This document shows, in pieces, positions 35,057-43,559 of a stretch of 64,000 nucleotides of DNA. Position numbers and translations under genes: made by a program. Numbering within the stretch: the first letter of the stretch is position 1; each line of letters opens with the position of its first letter. A model generated the notes under the pieces. The model ran no database searches and had not been told where the DNA came from. It saw only the letters and a program-made list of their open reading frames with translations. Source of the stretch: CALCMJ01 sp964475415 (lineage in GTDB: Bacteria; Bacteroidota; Bacteroidia; Chitinophagales; Saprospiraceae); the NCBI GenBank assembly GCA_964475415.1, contig CAYYWZ010000012.1, positions 10,390-74,389 of the forward strand. Reading direction: 5' to 3'.

Positions 35057-35614
35057 CTACTGAGGATCTAATTCTATTTTTGCTATCTGCAACTTAAAAG
35101 ATTCTGCCTTCTTATTTCCAATTAGAAAAGTTATTTCTGAGATAAGCTCAGCAGGATAATTAGGGATATCTAATATCCTCCCCCTGAAGCTAGGAAACAT
35201 TTCTTCTAGGGGTATAATCACTTCTTGCCAATCTCCAGTTGTTTCAAACTCATAGCTATAAGAAAATCTTTCATAGGAATCTGACTTGACTCTAAACTTA
35301 TATTTCTTACCATCACCCTTTAATTTGATAATTGCCTTAGTCAGTCCTTTTATTTTCTTCTGATCAAAACTGTATCTTATAGAGCTGAATCCTCCATTAT
35401 TTTCTAGAGAAACCTTACCCATAAATTCTATGAATCCATCTTTATGATAGGATAACTCAGCAGATGATCGCCCTCCCATTACATCATCATTCACTACAAA
35501 CCAATTATCTAAGTTAGCGTCTTTACTGAAATCTATTATGGTCATCTGACTGTTTATACTATTTACAAAAACTATACTCCCTAGTAAGACACAAATAAAC
35601 ATTAAGTGTTGCAT
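35057..35614 (-). CDS. CIA30-family protein
   Basis: 185 residues. An N-terminal signal segment is followed by one CIA30 beta-sandwich domain: DFSKDANLDNWFVVNDDVMGGRSSAEL, GKVSLENNGGFSSIRY, KGDGKKYKFRVK and the closing EISEITFLIGNKKAESFKLQI-type strand. In mitochondria the family assists complex I assembly; bacterial members are widespread and their role is unclear. It is predicted to be exported. Its stop codon converges with the symporter gene with 14 bases between. Confidence 0.8.
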   Translation of the reverse strand: MQHLMFICVLLGSIVFVNSINSQMTIIDFSKDANLDNWFVVNDDVMGGRSSAELSYHKDGFIEFMGKVSLENNGGFSSIRYSFDQKKIKGLTKAIIKLKGDGKKYKFRVKSDSYERFSYSYEFETTGDWQEVIIPLEEMFPSFRGRILDIPNYPAELISEITFLIGNKKAESFKLQIAKIELDPQ

Positions 35615-35678
35615 TTATCTTGTATTTTCTGACAGGTATTCTATCTAGTTCTAAAACTTACCCTTTAATTTTTTATTA

Positions 35679-36935
35679 TCAATCATTGGCAAGAAGTTTT
35701 CCATAGTAATCCATTTTTGGAATGATCATATAATCATGATTGATCATCATTTGTCGAATACCTTTATTCATCTTGTACTTATAAGGATAAAAGAGCTCAA
35801 GATCTCTAAAGAATTTTAAATCTATAATTGTCCACTTATCCTTCTTACCATATTTTAAAAGTTCTTGTAATTCATCCTTACTATCACTTGCATAATCTAC
35901 TATTTTTTCTGACGATTTCCTGAATCTAGGATGCATTAATAGATGTAAGCTTTCATTACCGTTGAGTGCTGCCAGTTCGAATAGGCTATTCCCTACATCA
36001 AAACATTCATAAGGTGAAGTCCCTTTTGCCGTATGTAAATTCCCCAATTTGACAAGCATCTTATCTTTTTTAAGATCGAATTTTTTAGAAGACAGATATT
36101 CATAAAGTTGTGTCTTAAAATGTTGTAAGCGATAGAGAAACGATTTATAATATTTATAGTCTACCATACTGAGTCTATATATTTCCATAGAAGCATGCAG
36201 GTCTTTTATAATCTCTTCGTTTGTTTCGTTTACAGATACATCTGATAAAAATTCTTCCAGAAGATCAAACTCTTTTAGAAATTTAAATAAGTTTATATCT
36301 CCTGCATCATCCATAACATATAATCGAACAAAAGAATCCTGCAGTATATTTTTCCTTTCTAGCAAAGGAGATTTTTCTTCTTCGTTCAGATTATCAAATA
36401 AATAATCTAAGAGTGGTACAAATCCATTATAAAATTCCTGATCTATTCCTATAATATCCCAATCTTCAGAAATAGCCTCGACTAAAAAAACCGCATCTTC
36501 TTCATAATCTAAAAACGGAATAGAGGTAACATGTTCACCATCTTCATCTAGATAATTATATTTCTGGTGAAAAGCTGCTATAGACTGAGGAATATCTTTT
36601 TCTCTACTAAAAGAGTTGAAAAGATGTCTTAGACCGTGCTGGCCTATTTCCAAAGCCATCGAATGATAGCCTACCGAATCTAATAAAGGTATCAGTGCTG
36701 CAGTAAATAAAGAAACCAAAGGACTATTATGATACTCCCCTATAAGCGTATACTGATTTGCTTGTAATTCTTTTTTTAATAATGTGGCTCCCTCGCCTAC
36801 AAGTTTATTTTCTTCTATGTCAAAATGATAAACGTGGTTAGCTAGCTCCGCAAGAAATAAAGAATCTTCTTTTTGCGCTAGTGCAGCTTTACTACTCAGA
36901 AAAAGAAGGATGAAGACAAGATAATCTACTCGCAT
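35679..36935 (-). CDS. Exported Tiki/ChaN/erythromycin esterase-like protein
   Basis: 418 residues with a signal peptide (1-20, SSKAALAQ). The motif TLIGEYHNSPLVSLF followed by MALEIGQHGLRHLF matches the glutamate-histidine start of the ChaN/TraB/EreA superfamily, and KMLVKLGNLHTAKG near 300 supplies the second conserved histidine. Members include haem-binding proteins, proteases and esterases. The split-helix middle section is long and charged. The precise activity is not clear, but the fold assignment is reasonable. It stands alone between two unrelated genes. Confidence 0.55.
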   Translation of the reverse strand: MRVDYLVFILLFLSSKAALAQKEDSLFLAELANHVYHFDIEENKLVGEGATLLKKELQANQYTLIGEYHNSPLVSLFTAALIPLLDSVGYHSMALEIGQHGLRHLFNSFSREKDIPQSIAAFHQKYNYLDEDGEHVTSIPFLDYEEDAVFLVEAISEDWDIIGIDQEFYNGFVPLLDYLFDNLNEEEKSPLLERKNILQDSFVRLYVMDDAGDINLFKFLKEFDLLEEFLSDVSVNETNEEIIKDLHASMEIYRLSMVDYKYYKSFLYRLQHFKTQLYEYLSSKKFDLKKDKMLVKLGNLHTAKGTSPYECFDVGNSLFELAALNGNESLHLLMHPRFRKSSEKIVDYASDSKDELQELLKYGKKDKWTIIDLKFFRDLELFYPYKYKMNKGIRQMMINHDYMIIPKMDYYGKLLAND

Positions 36936-37013
36936 AATTTGTAGTATTTATGTCAGCAAATAAATAACATTGACAATATAATCAATATTTTTTCAGTCCA
37001 TATCTATAGATAT

Positions 37014-37048
37014 AAAAAAAGAGACCACCCACATCCGAATAGTCTCTT
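37014..37048 (-). terminator. Terminator of the DUF2911 gene
   Basis: On the minus strand a stem AAGAGAC / GTCTCTT (arms 37042-37048 and 37019-37025) with a 16-base loop is followed by a T-run (37014-37020 reads as A on the plus strand). It lies about 35 bases after the stop of the DUF2911 gene. Confidence 0.65.
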
Positions 37049-37083
37049 AATTATTTTTCTAAAATTCTAAGAAATAGAACTTC

Positions 37084-37932
37084 CTATTTATTCATAGAAG
37101 TCCACTTATTGATAGAATTTTGATTCATTTTTACATAATCATCATTTCCTGCAGCTTTAGCAAGATCTAATGATTTCTTAGCAGCTCTTACCGCTTCATC
37201 TACTTTTCCCATATCAGCAAGTATAAGAGACTCTCTTCTTACCTGCCAAAACTTTGGCTTATCTACATTAGTTGCTTTCTGTACGTACATGAGCGCCTTT
37301 TCTAGATCTTTACCTGAGGTATGCAAGTAATTTCCTGCAGCATAGTAATCGTTAGCCGTAGGTCCTGCAAGTACTTTATCTATATCAGCCATTACTCTTT
37401 CGTCTACAGAAGCAGTTACTTTTACACCTACCTTGGTTCTCTCCCACATCATTTCTAATGTTCCAGAATCCATCGTTAGATCGGATACAGCTACTGTATA
37501 TGTTTCTATATCCATAGGTAACATCTGTGGCTTTACCTTTACTGCAGCATCTGGTGTTTTTTCTGTATAGCTACTCCAACTAGTTGACTCATGCTTGTAA
37601 AAGTTTATTGTCCATTGTGTAGCTGTAGGGATAGTTAATACAGCATAAGAACCAGCAGGTACAGAAACTCCTCCTACCATAACATCATCGCTGAAAGTTA
37701 TTTTAGTAGCTTGGTTTGCGCCTGTTCTCCACATTTTGCCAAAAGGAACTAATCCATCTGCAGAAAAAATAGTTCTACCTTTCATACTTGGTCTAGAATA
37801 TTCTACTGTTACATCTGTAAGTCCTATAGTCTGCATTATTTTAGCAGATGGAGAAGCAGAAGGTGTTTTGATTTGTGCGTTAGACACAAAACATACTGAC
37901 ATTGTTAACAGTACAAAGAGAAAATTTTTCAT
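37084..37932 (-). CDS. Exported DUF2911 protein with TPR-like C-terminus
   Basis: 282 residues with a signal peptide (1-19, CFVSNAQ). The first 170 residues form a DUF2911 domain: SPSAKIMQTIGLTDVTVEYSRPSMKGR, FGKMWRTGANQATKI, VPAGSYAVLTIP and WTINFYK. The last 110 residues are helical and TPR-like (YYAAGNYLHTSGKDLEKALMYVQKAT). This combination is common in Bacteroidota, and its function is unknown. It is probably periplasmic. A terminator follows the gene and it appears to be transcribed alone. Confidence 0.8.
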   Translation of the reverse strand: MKNFLFVLLTMSVCFVSNAQIKTPSASPSAKIMQTIGLTDVTVEYSRPSMKGRTIFSADGLVPFGKMWRTGANQATKITFSDDVMVGGVSVPAGSYAVLTIPTATQWTINFYKHESTSWSSYTEKTPDAAVKVKPQMLPMDIETYTVAVSDLTMDSGTLEMMWERTKVGVKVTASVDERVMADIDKVLAGPTANDYYAAGNYLHTSGKDLEKALMYVQKATNVDKPKFWQVRRESLILADMGKVDEAVRAAKKSLDLAKAAGNDDYVKMNQNSINKWTSMNK

Positions 37933-38105
37933 TATTTAATTTTTAGTTGATTGAATGAATTATTATTTATTTGTCAATTTATGATCCATTTTGACATTAT
38001 TAATCTAGGATATAAACTACAAACTTTGAAAATTATGGTAAAAATAGCTAATGCTGAGTCTATAATTGTAATAGTTGCAACATTTCAATATTAATTAACA
38101 TCTTA

Positions 38106-38639
38106 TTAGGCTATTCTGTTCATTATCATTCTGGTGAAATATACAATTATGGTTCCTAACAGTACTTTTACTAAGGCACCGGGTAAAAATGGAGTTACAC
38201 CATACTCTATTGCCTTACTTAGTCCATAGCTAATAGATAGATGAAGTGTACCAGAGAGTACGATAAGCGTTGTTCCTAAAGTCATAAAACCCAGTATAGT
38301 ATTTAGTGTCGTTTCTCGCTTAGGGAACAAAACTGTCAAAATAATAGAAGCAATAAAAAAGCCATAGAGATATCCTCCCGAGTTTCCTATTAGCTTATCA
38401 AATCCAGAAGTTCCATCAGCATAAACGGGTAATCCTAGCACACCAAGAAGAATATATAATCCGATTGCAAAGACACCATGCCAGTTAGGTAGTAAAAATA
38501 AAACACATAAAACCGCAAGGCTCTGACCAGTAATAGGAATTCCACCACCACTTGTGGGAATATTAAAACTCAACTGTGCAGAAACAGAAACGGCTATTAC
38601 AGAAATAATAAGACCAATAACATGAGAATTACTCAGCAT
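38106..38639 (-). CDS. bioY: Biotin transporter substrate-binding subunit BioY
   Basis: 177 residues with five to six membrane spans. SFNIPTSGGGIPITGQSLAVL, LYILLGVLGLPVYADGTSGFDKLIGNSGGYLYGF and FLPGALVKVLLG are the conserved BioY segments; the GGYLYGF loop lines the biotin site. It is the S component of an energy-coupling-factor transporter. No EcfA or EcfT genes are present here, so it either works alone, as some BioY do, or shares a distant module. The 112-aa gene upstream ends 12 bases before this start and may belong to the same operon. Confidence 0.93.
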   Translation of the reverse strand: MLSNSHVIGLIISVIAVSVSAQLSFNIPTSGGGIPITGQSLAVLCVLFLLPNWHGVFAIGLYILLGVLGLPVYADGTSGFDKLIGNSGGYLYGFFIASIILTVLFPKRETTLNTILGFMTLGTTLIVLSGTLHLSISYGLSKAIEYGVTPFLPGALVKVLLGTIIVYFTRMIMNRIA

Positions 38640-38651
38640 AGATTATCTTAA

Positions 38652-38990
38652 CTACGTATGAAAGTGTCCCGTTTCTTCTTCACCTACTGGCTCATCTGTA
38701 GATGTTATGTATGATAGGTTACTTGTCATATTATAGTAAAAGAATAACGGTTCTTCGTTTCTAAAAATATCTATAAACGCAGCGTACTGATCAGATCTGT
38801 GATAAACATAGAAAACCTTATTTCTTTTATCCTCTATCCTGTTAGCAGGTAGGTCTCCTTTTATAAATCTTAAATGCACAATACCTGAAGGAATTTTCAT
38901 CATAATACCATAGTCAGCACCATCTCTAGCTCCCTGTCCGTACAATAATACTTTGTAATGTGTAAATTCTTCTATTACTATAGTTTCCAT
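38652..38990 (-). CDS. Conserved hypothetical protein upstream of bioY
   Basis: 112 residues, no signal peptide or membrane span. It is rich in beta-strand-forming segments (THYKVLLYGQ, YGIMMKIPSGIVHLRFIKG, KVFYVYHRSDQYAAFIDIF, LFFYYNM) and ends with an acidic, His-rich tail (EETGHFHT). I recognise no family. It lies 12 bases before bioY on the same strand, so coexpression is likely, but nothing else ties it to biotin. Confidence 0.55.
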   Translation of the reverse strand: METIVIEEFTHYKVLLYGQGARDGADYGIMMKIPSGIVHLRFIKGDLPANRIEDKRNKVFYVYHRSDQYAAFIDIFRNEEPLFFYYNMTSNLSYITSTDEPVGEEETGHFHT

Positions 38991-39084
38991 AACTTATTTT
39001 TTAGCTAAACAAATAAAACAAATTATGCGTTAATGAGCTAATAAAATTTCTTCTAATTATTTGCCTCTCTAAAGTAGGATCTTC

Positions 39085-40698
39085 TTAGACAATAATATTA
39101 AAATTATCAGAATCGAAAAGTCCCTTATCACTTAGTTTTATAGAAGGAATAACAAGTAGAGCCATAAAGGATAGAGACATAAACGGAGAACGTAAGGTAG
39201 AACCCATTCTTTTTGACAACTCATCTAATTCTTTATAAGCTTTTGCCACCTCATACCCATCAACATCCGTCATAAGTCCTCCAATAGGCAAGGGCAATAT
39301 ATGATCCAGTTGCTTATCTACAGCAGACAAGCCACCTTTGTTTTCTATGATCAGATTAATAGCTCTGGTAATAGATTCGTCATTAGTTCCTACTGCAATT
39401 ATATTATGCGAGTCATGTGCAACTGAAGAAGCAATAGCTCCAGACTTCAGATTGAAATTATGTATAAATGCAACGGCAGGTTTCGACTGATTATACCTAT
39501 TGACAACAACAAGCTTCAGTAGATCTTTTTCGATGTCAATACAATTTACACCCTCTACAACTCTAGGGGCAAAAAAGGATTTTTTAGTAATTAATTCACC
39601 ATCTAGGACCTCTATAACAGGTATTGTATCAGAAGTATTTTTCTGTATAAGATCTGTTGAAGAAATTTTCTTGATTGTAAAATTATTAATACCTTCTATA
39701 GACTGACTTTCTATATTAGATTTCCCTGACTCTGATACTATGACTCCATCAATATAAGTAGATAAAATATTAAAAGATTCTAAATTATCGCAAATAATAA
39801 AATCCGCAGGATCTCCTTCTTTCAGAAGACCTACATCTAGTTTATAATGTTTAACAGGATTGATACATGCCATCTTTAGAACTTTAAATAGATCATGCCC
39901 TTTAGCTAAAGCTCTTTTGACTAATACATCTATATGACCTATTTCTAAACTATCAGGATGCATATCATCGGAGCAGAACATCATCTCCGCAAAGTAAAGA
40001 TCAATAAGTGGTTCTAAAGCTTCAAAATTTTTCGCCGCACTACCCTCTCTTATGAGTATTTTCATTCCATGTGTCAATTTGTTTTCTGCCTCGTCTAAGG
40101 TAAAACATTCATGATCTGTACTGATACCTGCATCTATATATCTGACAGCATCCGCTCCCACTAATCCTGGGGCATGTCCATCTACTGGTTTATTATATTT
40201 CTTTGCGATTTCTATCTTACTCATCACTAAAGCATCTCCTTCTAACACACCAGGCCAGTTCATCATTTCGGCTAAGTACTTCACCTCATTTCGTCGTAAT
40301 AGAACATCTATATCTTCTACCGTAATCTCTGCACCTGCTGTTTCAAAAACTGTAGCAGGGACACAGCTAGGAGCTCCAAAATAAAATTTAAAAGGTACTC
40401 TCTTTCCATTGTCTATCATAAACTCAACACCTTCCATCCCCATCACATTGGCTATCTCATGTGGATCGGATACTGTAGCTATTGTTCCATGAACTACTGC
40501 CATACGTGCAAACTCAGAAGGTATAAGCATGGAACTTTCTATGTGTATATGGGCATCTACAAATCCTGGGAGTATATATGGAAGATTATCATTATCTGAA
40601 CACTCTTCTATACTGAGAATTATACCATCAACTATTGATATTTTAGCTGGATATATTCTTCTACTTTCAATATCCACAATTTTACCATTTATTTCCAT
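39085..40698 (-). CDS. ade: Adenine deaminase
   Basis: 537 residues of the amidohydrolase family. GFVDAHIHIESSM holds the first metal histidines and VSDPHEIANVMG follows, both diagnostic of the bacterial adenine deaminase family. Further histidines are in DGHAPGL and STDHECFT, and EMMFCSDDMHPDSL carries a conserved aspartate. The C-terminal part has the family-specific AVGTNDESITRAI and LPLPIGGLM segments. It converts adenine to hypoxanthine and ammonia in purine salvage, using manganese or iron. Confidence 0.94.
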   Translation of the reverse strand: MEINGKIVDIESRRIYPAKISIVDGIILSIEECSDNDNLPYILPGFVDAHIHIESSMLIPSEFARMAVVHGTIATVSDPHEIANVMGMEGVEFMIDNGKRVPFKFYFGAPSCVPATVFETAGAEITVEDIDVLLRRNEVKYLAEMMNWPGVLEGDALVMSKIEIAKKYNKPVDGHAPGLVGADAVRYIDAGISTDHECFTLDEAENKLTHGMKILIREGSAAKNFEALEPLIDLYFAEMMFCSDDMHPDSLEIGHIDVLVKRALAKGHDLFKVLKMACINPVKHYKLDVGLLKEGDPADFIICDNLESFNILSTYIDGVIVSESGKSNIESQSIEGINNFTIKKISSTDLIQKNTSDTIPVIEVLDGELITKKSFFAPRVVEGVNCIDIEKDLLKLVVVNRYNQSKPAVAFIHNFNLKSGAIASSVAHDSHNIIAVGTNDESITRAINLIIENKGGLSAVDKQLDHILPLPIGGLMTDVDGYEVAKAYKELDELSKRMGSTLRSPFMSLSFMALLVIPSIKLSDKGLFDSDNFNIIV

Positions 40699-41202
40699 AC
40701 ATAATTATTAATAGATCGATGTAAGTTAAATATTTAAAATAGGAACCTCTATTTCTTCTATAATATAAGAAATATAAAAATCTAGAATCTACCTTAAATA
40801 AGCAACATGGGAAGACAAGTCAAATACAAGAGAGTTCTAAAATTTTCTAAGAATAGACTCATTCTCTGCAGTTGGGTAGAACAACAAATCTATAATTTTC
40901 CAATAATACACTTACAGTAAAATATAAGCACAGGAGCTATTTTAAACCTAATACCGATCGCTACATTTCACCCAAATGGGTGGACTACATACAAAAAGCG
41001 ACGCCTACCTTAGTGCTATGAAAAGCAAAACAAATAATCAACAGATAACTCATTCTACTCACTATATGAGCACGTCTGATAAGTCATATAAAAAGACTAG
41101 TGAACTGAAGTTGACCTTTCTATGAAAACTGCATTAATTGATAATTAAACTTTTCGAAAATAAATAGTTAAAAATTTTATTCATTCACAAACCCTAAAAA
41201 AA
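40699..41202. other. Gene-poor 500-base region with one palindrome
   Basis: No convincing gene. Two short frames (37 aa from 40807 and 36 aa from 41018, both plus strand) have no domain, promoter or conserved context and look fortuitous. A perfect palindrome CACCCAAATGGGTG lies at 40969-40982; a near copy occurs at 61489-61502. Confidence 0.6.
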
Positions 41203-41625
41203 ATGAAAAATCTAATTAAAACAATCATCTGCCTTTTATTTATCAGTGTTCACACAATTAGCGCTCAGGAATATGCTATGACCAATACTGACAACGAAGT
41301 TATTAAGTCAAAAATTTCGAAAAAAGAAATCATAAAAGCTCAAGAAACCAATGTGCAACTAAGGATAGAAAAAAGGATTGCGCAGATAATAGAATATCCG
41401 GAACAGTTTATTGAGAACAGAATCAGTGGATCTGTTTATGCTCAGGTTTTGTTTAGCGAAGACTACAACGATTATAGCATACACATTATTAAAGGAGATA
41501 AAGCCAATCTAGGAAAAATAGTAGAGAGCACCATTCATAAAATTAATGTGGGTTCTTATCTACCACCTAACTTTGAAGGTAAACGTAGTTTTGTTTTTAA
41601 TATTGATTTCTCTTTAGATAATTAA
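41203..41625 (+). CDS. Small exported protein with TonB C-terminal-like domain
   Basis: 140 residues. Signal peptide 1-21 (HTISAQ), a charged linker, then about 75 residues following the TonB C-terminal pattern: IIEYPEQFIENRISGSVYAQVLF, a short turn, IHIIKGD, and a closing FVFNIDFSL strand, with the usual helix between. Because the N-terminal anchor and proline-rich stretch of TonB are missing, it probably acts as a free periplasmic or surface domain. The assignment comes from residue patterns only. Confidence 0.5.
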   Translation: MKNLIKTIICLLFISVHTISAQEYAMTNTDNEVIKSKISKKEIIKAQETNVQLRIEKRIAQIIEYPEQFIENRISGSVYAQVLFSEDYNDYSIHIIKGDKANLGKIVESTIHKINVGSYLPPNFEGKRSFVFNIDFSLDN

Positions 41626-41664
41626 AAAAATACAAACATGTTGATAAAAAAAAGCGCTGTAGAA

Positions 41665-42285
41665 CTAAATTATAATTATTCCCTTAGGACATTCTAAGAC
41701 GGCATTAATAGATATTTGATCAGATGCTTTAATAGTAGTCTCTACATCTATCGCTGAAAATATCGAGCTTAGCGTTAAGTGATCTGGGTAGTTGATGATT
41801 ACTTCTTTTAACCCACATTTATTTTGCAAAACATCTGAAGGATGTAGTTCAGAATTACTCCAGTCCAGAACGAAAGGAATTGGATCTACCTCAGGAAGAG
41901 CAAATGGCAGGATCATATCCCAAGTCAAAGTTTTTCCTGAAGTGGTTTCTCTTGAACCTTTAGAAATGATGAAATTTTTATTGGTTTTTTCTGTAAGGAT
42001 CTTTGCATCTCTGAGAAGATTTTCTGAGTGGATCGCCCAACGAGTTAGTTTGGGTTCTGAGAGTACCGTAAGACCCATCCAAAGCGGATCTTCGATATTG
42101 CTGTCAGGATCTCTAGCGATAATTTCTAAATAAGAGTTGTCCCCTAAACTAATAAGCGCATTATGGGTCCCTTTTTCGAGATGCTTCCCGCCTATAGTTG
42201 CTTGGACCCCTAGAATATTTTCGAAATACGCTATACCTTCTTGTAAATCGTGAACAGCGTATACTAGATGGTCTATTGCCCTCAT
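41665..42285 (-). CDS. VOC-family (glyoxalase-like) protein
   Basis: 206 residues. The opening IDHLVYAVHDLQEGIAYFENILGV and EKGTHNALISLGDNSYLEIIA are those of the glyoxalase-like domain 3 group of the vicinal oxygen chelate superfamily, with the first metal-type histidine in IDHL and a glutamate in LEII. Two beta-alpha-beta-beta-beta repeats are present. The substrate is unknown. It begins 11 bases after the ferredoxin gene on the same strand, so the two may be cotranscribed and the ferredoxin might serve an enzyme elsewhere. Confidence 0.75.
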   Translation of the reverse strand: MRAIDHLVYAVHDLQEGIAYFENILGVQATIGGKHLEKGTHNALISLGDNSYLEIIARDPDSNIEDPLWMGLTVLSEPKLTRWAIHSENLLRDAKILTEKTNKNFIISKGSRETTSGKTLTWDMILPFALPEVDPIPFVLDWSNSELHPSDVLQNKCGLKEVIINYPDHLTLSSIFSAIDVETTIKASDQISINAVLECPKGIIII

Positions 42286-42296
42286 GAACTAGAAAT

Positions 42297-42617
42297 CTAG
42301 TATTGAGATTCTGGTAGTTCTATCTCTAATCCATCAAATTCTTCGGTTATTTTAATTTGACAACTGAGTCTAGAACCTTCCTTACGAAGATCTACCATGC
42401 TTAGCATCATATCCTCATTATCAGAAGGACCGCCAACTTTTGCTGTCCAATCATCCGAAACAAAACAATGACAGGTCGCACAAACACAATTGCCACCACA
42501 CTCAGCTACAATTCCATCTATATTATTATCAGTCGCTACCTGCATTACGGTCTGTCCGACCTCTGCAGTTAATTCATGCTTCGTTCCATCTACACTTGTT
42601 ATATATAACTTGGGCAT
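42297..42617 (-). CDS. 2Fe-2S ferredoxin, adrenodoxin type
   Basis: 106 residues. Cluster ligands are C40-x5-C46-x2-C49 and C86, the exact adrenodoxin-type spacing; an extra C44 sits inside the loop. The sequence between (DWTAKVGGPSDNEDMMLSMVDL) is the helix that docks partners, and GSRLSCQI closes the site. It carries single electrons to cytochrome P450 or to iron-sulfur cluster assembly. No P450 or reductase is adjacent. Confidence 0.92.
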   Translation of the reverse strand: MPKLYITSVDGTKHELTAEVGQTVMQVATDNNIDGIVAECGGNCVCATCHCFVSDDWTAKVGGPSDNEDMMLSMVDLRKEGSRLSCQIKITEEFDGLEIELPESQY

Positions 42618-42794
42618 AAGGTTTCTATTTTAATTACAATTTGCGCTAAGTTATTTCTTAGAAGATGATTTTCCCTATTTTGGTCTCATAATTTTGACTT
42701 ATTTTAGAAATATGTCAAAATAGTCTAACTTTCCTTAAGCTAACACCATAGAATAGGGTTTAATAGAGGATTTTTAAACAGAAAAAACAAATAC

Positions 42795-43550
42795 TTGGAA
42801 ATACTAATCAATCACAAAAATATAAGCTATAAGGTAGATCTATCTAGTCCACTAGACATTTCAATACCTCTAACAAATAAGACACCACAGGTAAAATGTT
42901 TCTATGCTCCTGATGTAGAAATGGAACCGCTAGTAGCAGGAAATTTTATAGGATCAACAGAAAAAGGAAGTCCTGTAAATTTCTATAATCTCAAGATCAA
43001 TCCTCATGGAAACGGAACCCATACAGAGTGTAATGGTCATATATCTGCTATCTCGAATACAATCAATCAATCACTTAAACAATTCCATTTCCTCGCCGAC
43101 CTGATAAGTGTTACCCCAAGAAAACTAGATAATGGTGACGCTGTAATAGACGAGTCTTGTCTCGATCTACAATCCATAAAATCAGAAGCTCTTATTATAA
43201 GAACCTTGCCCAATTTTACGATTAAGATGCAGACAGATTACTCTGGCACAAATCCATGTTATATAGATCATCAGCTAGTAGAAAAAATTATAGATCGCGG
43301 AGTTCAGCATCTCTTGCTAGATCTCCCTTCTGTAGATAGAGAAAAAGATGAGGGAAAAATGTTATCTCATAAGGTCTTTTGGAAAGACTGTCATGCTGAT
43401 AGACAGGAATGTACAATTACAGAACTTATCTATGTACCTTCTAGTATTCTAGACGGCAGGTATCTATTGAATTTACAAATTTGTTCCTTGGAGTTAGATG
43501 CGAGCCCTAGTAAGCCAGTGTTATATGAGTTAAAGCCTATTAAAAGTTAA
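42795..43550 (+). CDS. Cyclase-family metal hydrolase (kynurenine formamidase-like)
   Basis: 251 residues. The start is TTG at 42795; no ATG occurs upstream in frame. LDISIPL opens the fold. NPHGNGTHTECNGHI is the metal-binding H-x-GTH-x-D-x-x-x-H signature, with glutamate in place of aspartate, and DCHADRQECTITELIYVP near the end fits the C-terminal histidine-glutamate region. Related enzymes hydrolyse formylkynurenine or cyclic amides and lactones. No tryptophan-degrading genes are near, so the substrate is open. It converges with pgi. Confidence 0.78.
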   Translation: MEILINHKNISYKVDLSSPLDISIPLTNKTPQVKCFYAPDVEMEPLVAGNFIGSTEKGSPVNFYNLKINPHGNGTHTECNGHISAISNTINQSLKQFHFLADLISVTPRKLDNGDAVIDESCLDLQSIKSEALIIRTLPNFTIKMQTDYSGTNPCYIDHQLVEKIIDRGVQHLLLDLPSVDREKDEGKMLSHKVFWKDCHADRQECTITELIYVPSSILDGRYLLNLQICSLELDASPSKPVLYELKPIKS

Positions 43551-43559
43551 AATATTTAC

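Noticed and set aside
40807..41128. Two plus-strand frames of 36-37 codons upstream of the TonB-C-like gene
   Set aside because: No hydrophobic segment, motif or promoter; short frames with this composition are expected by chance.
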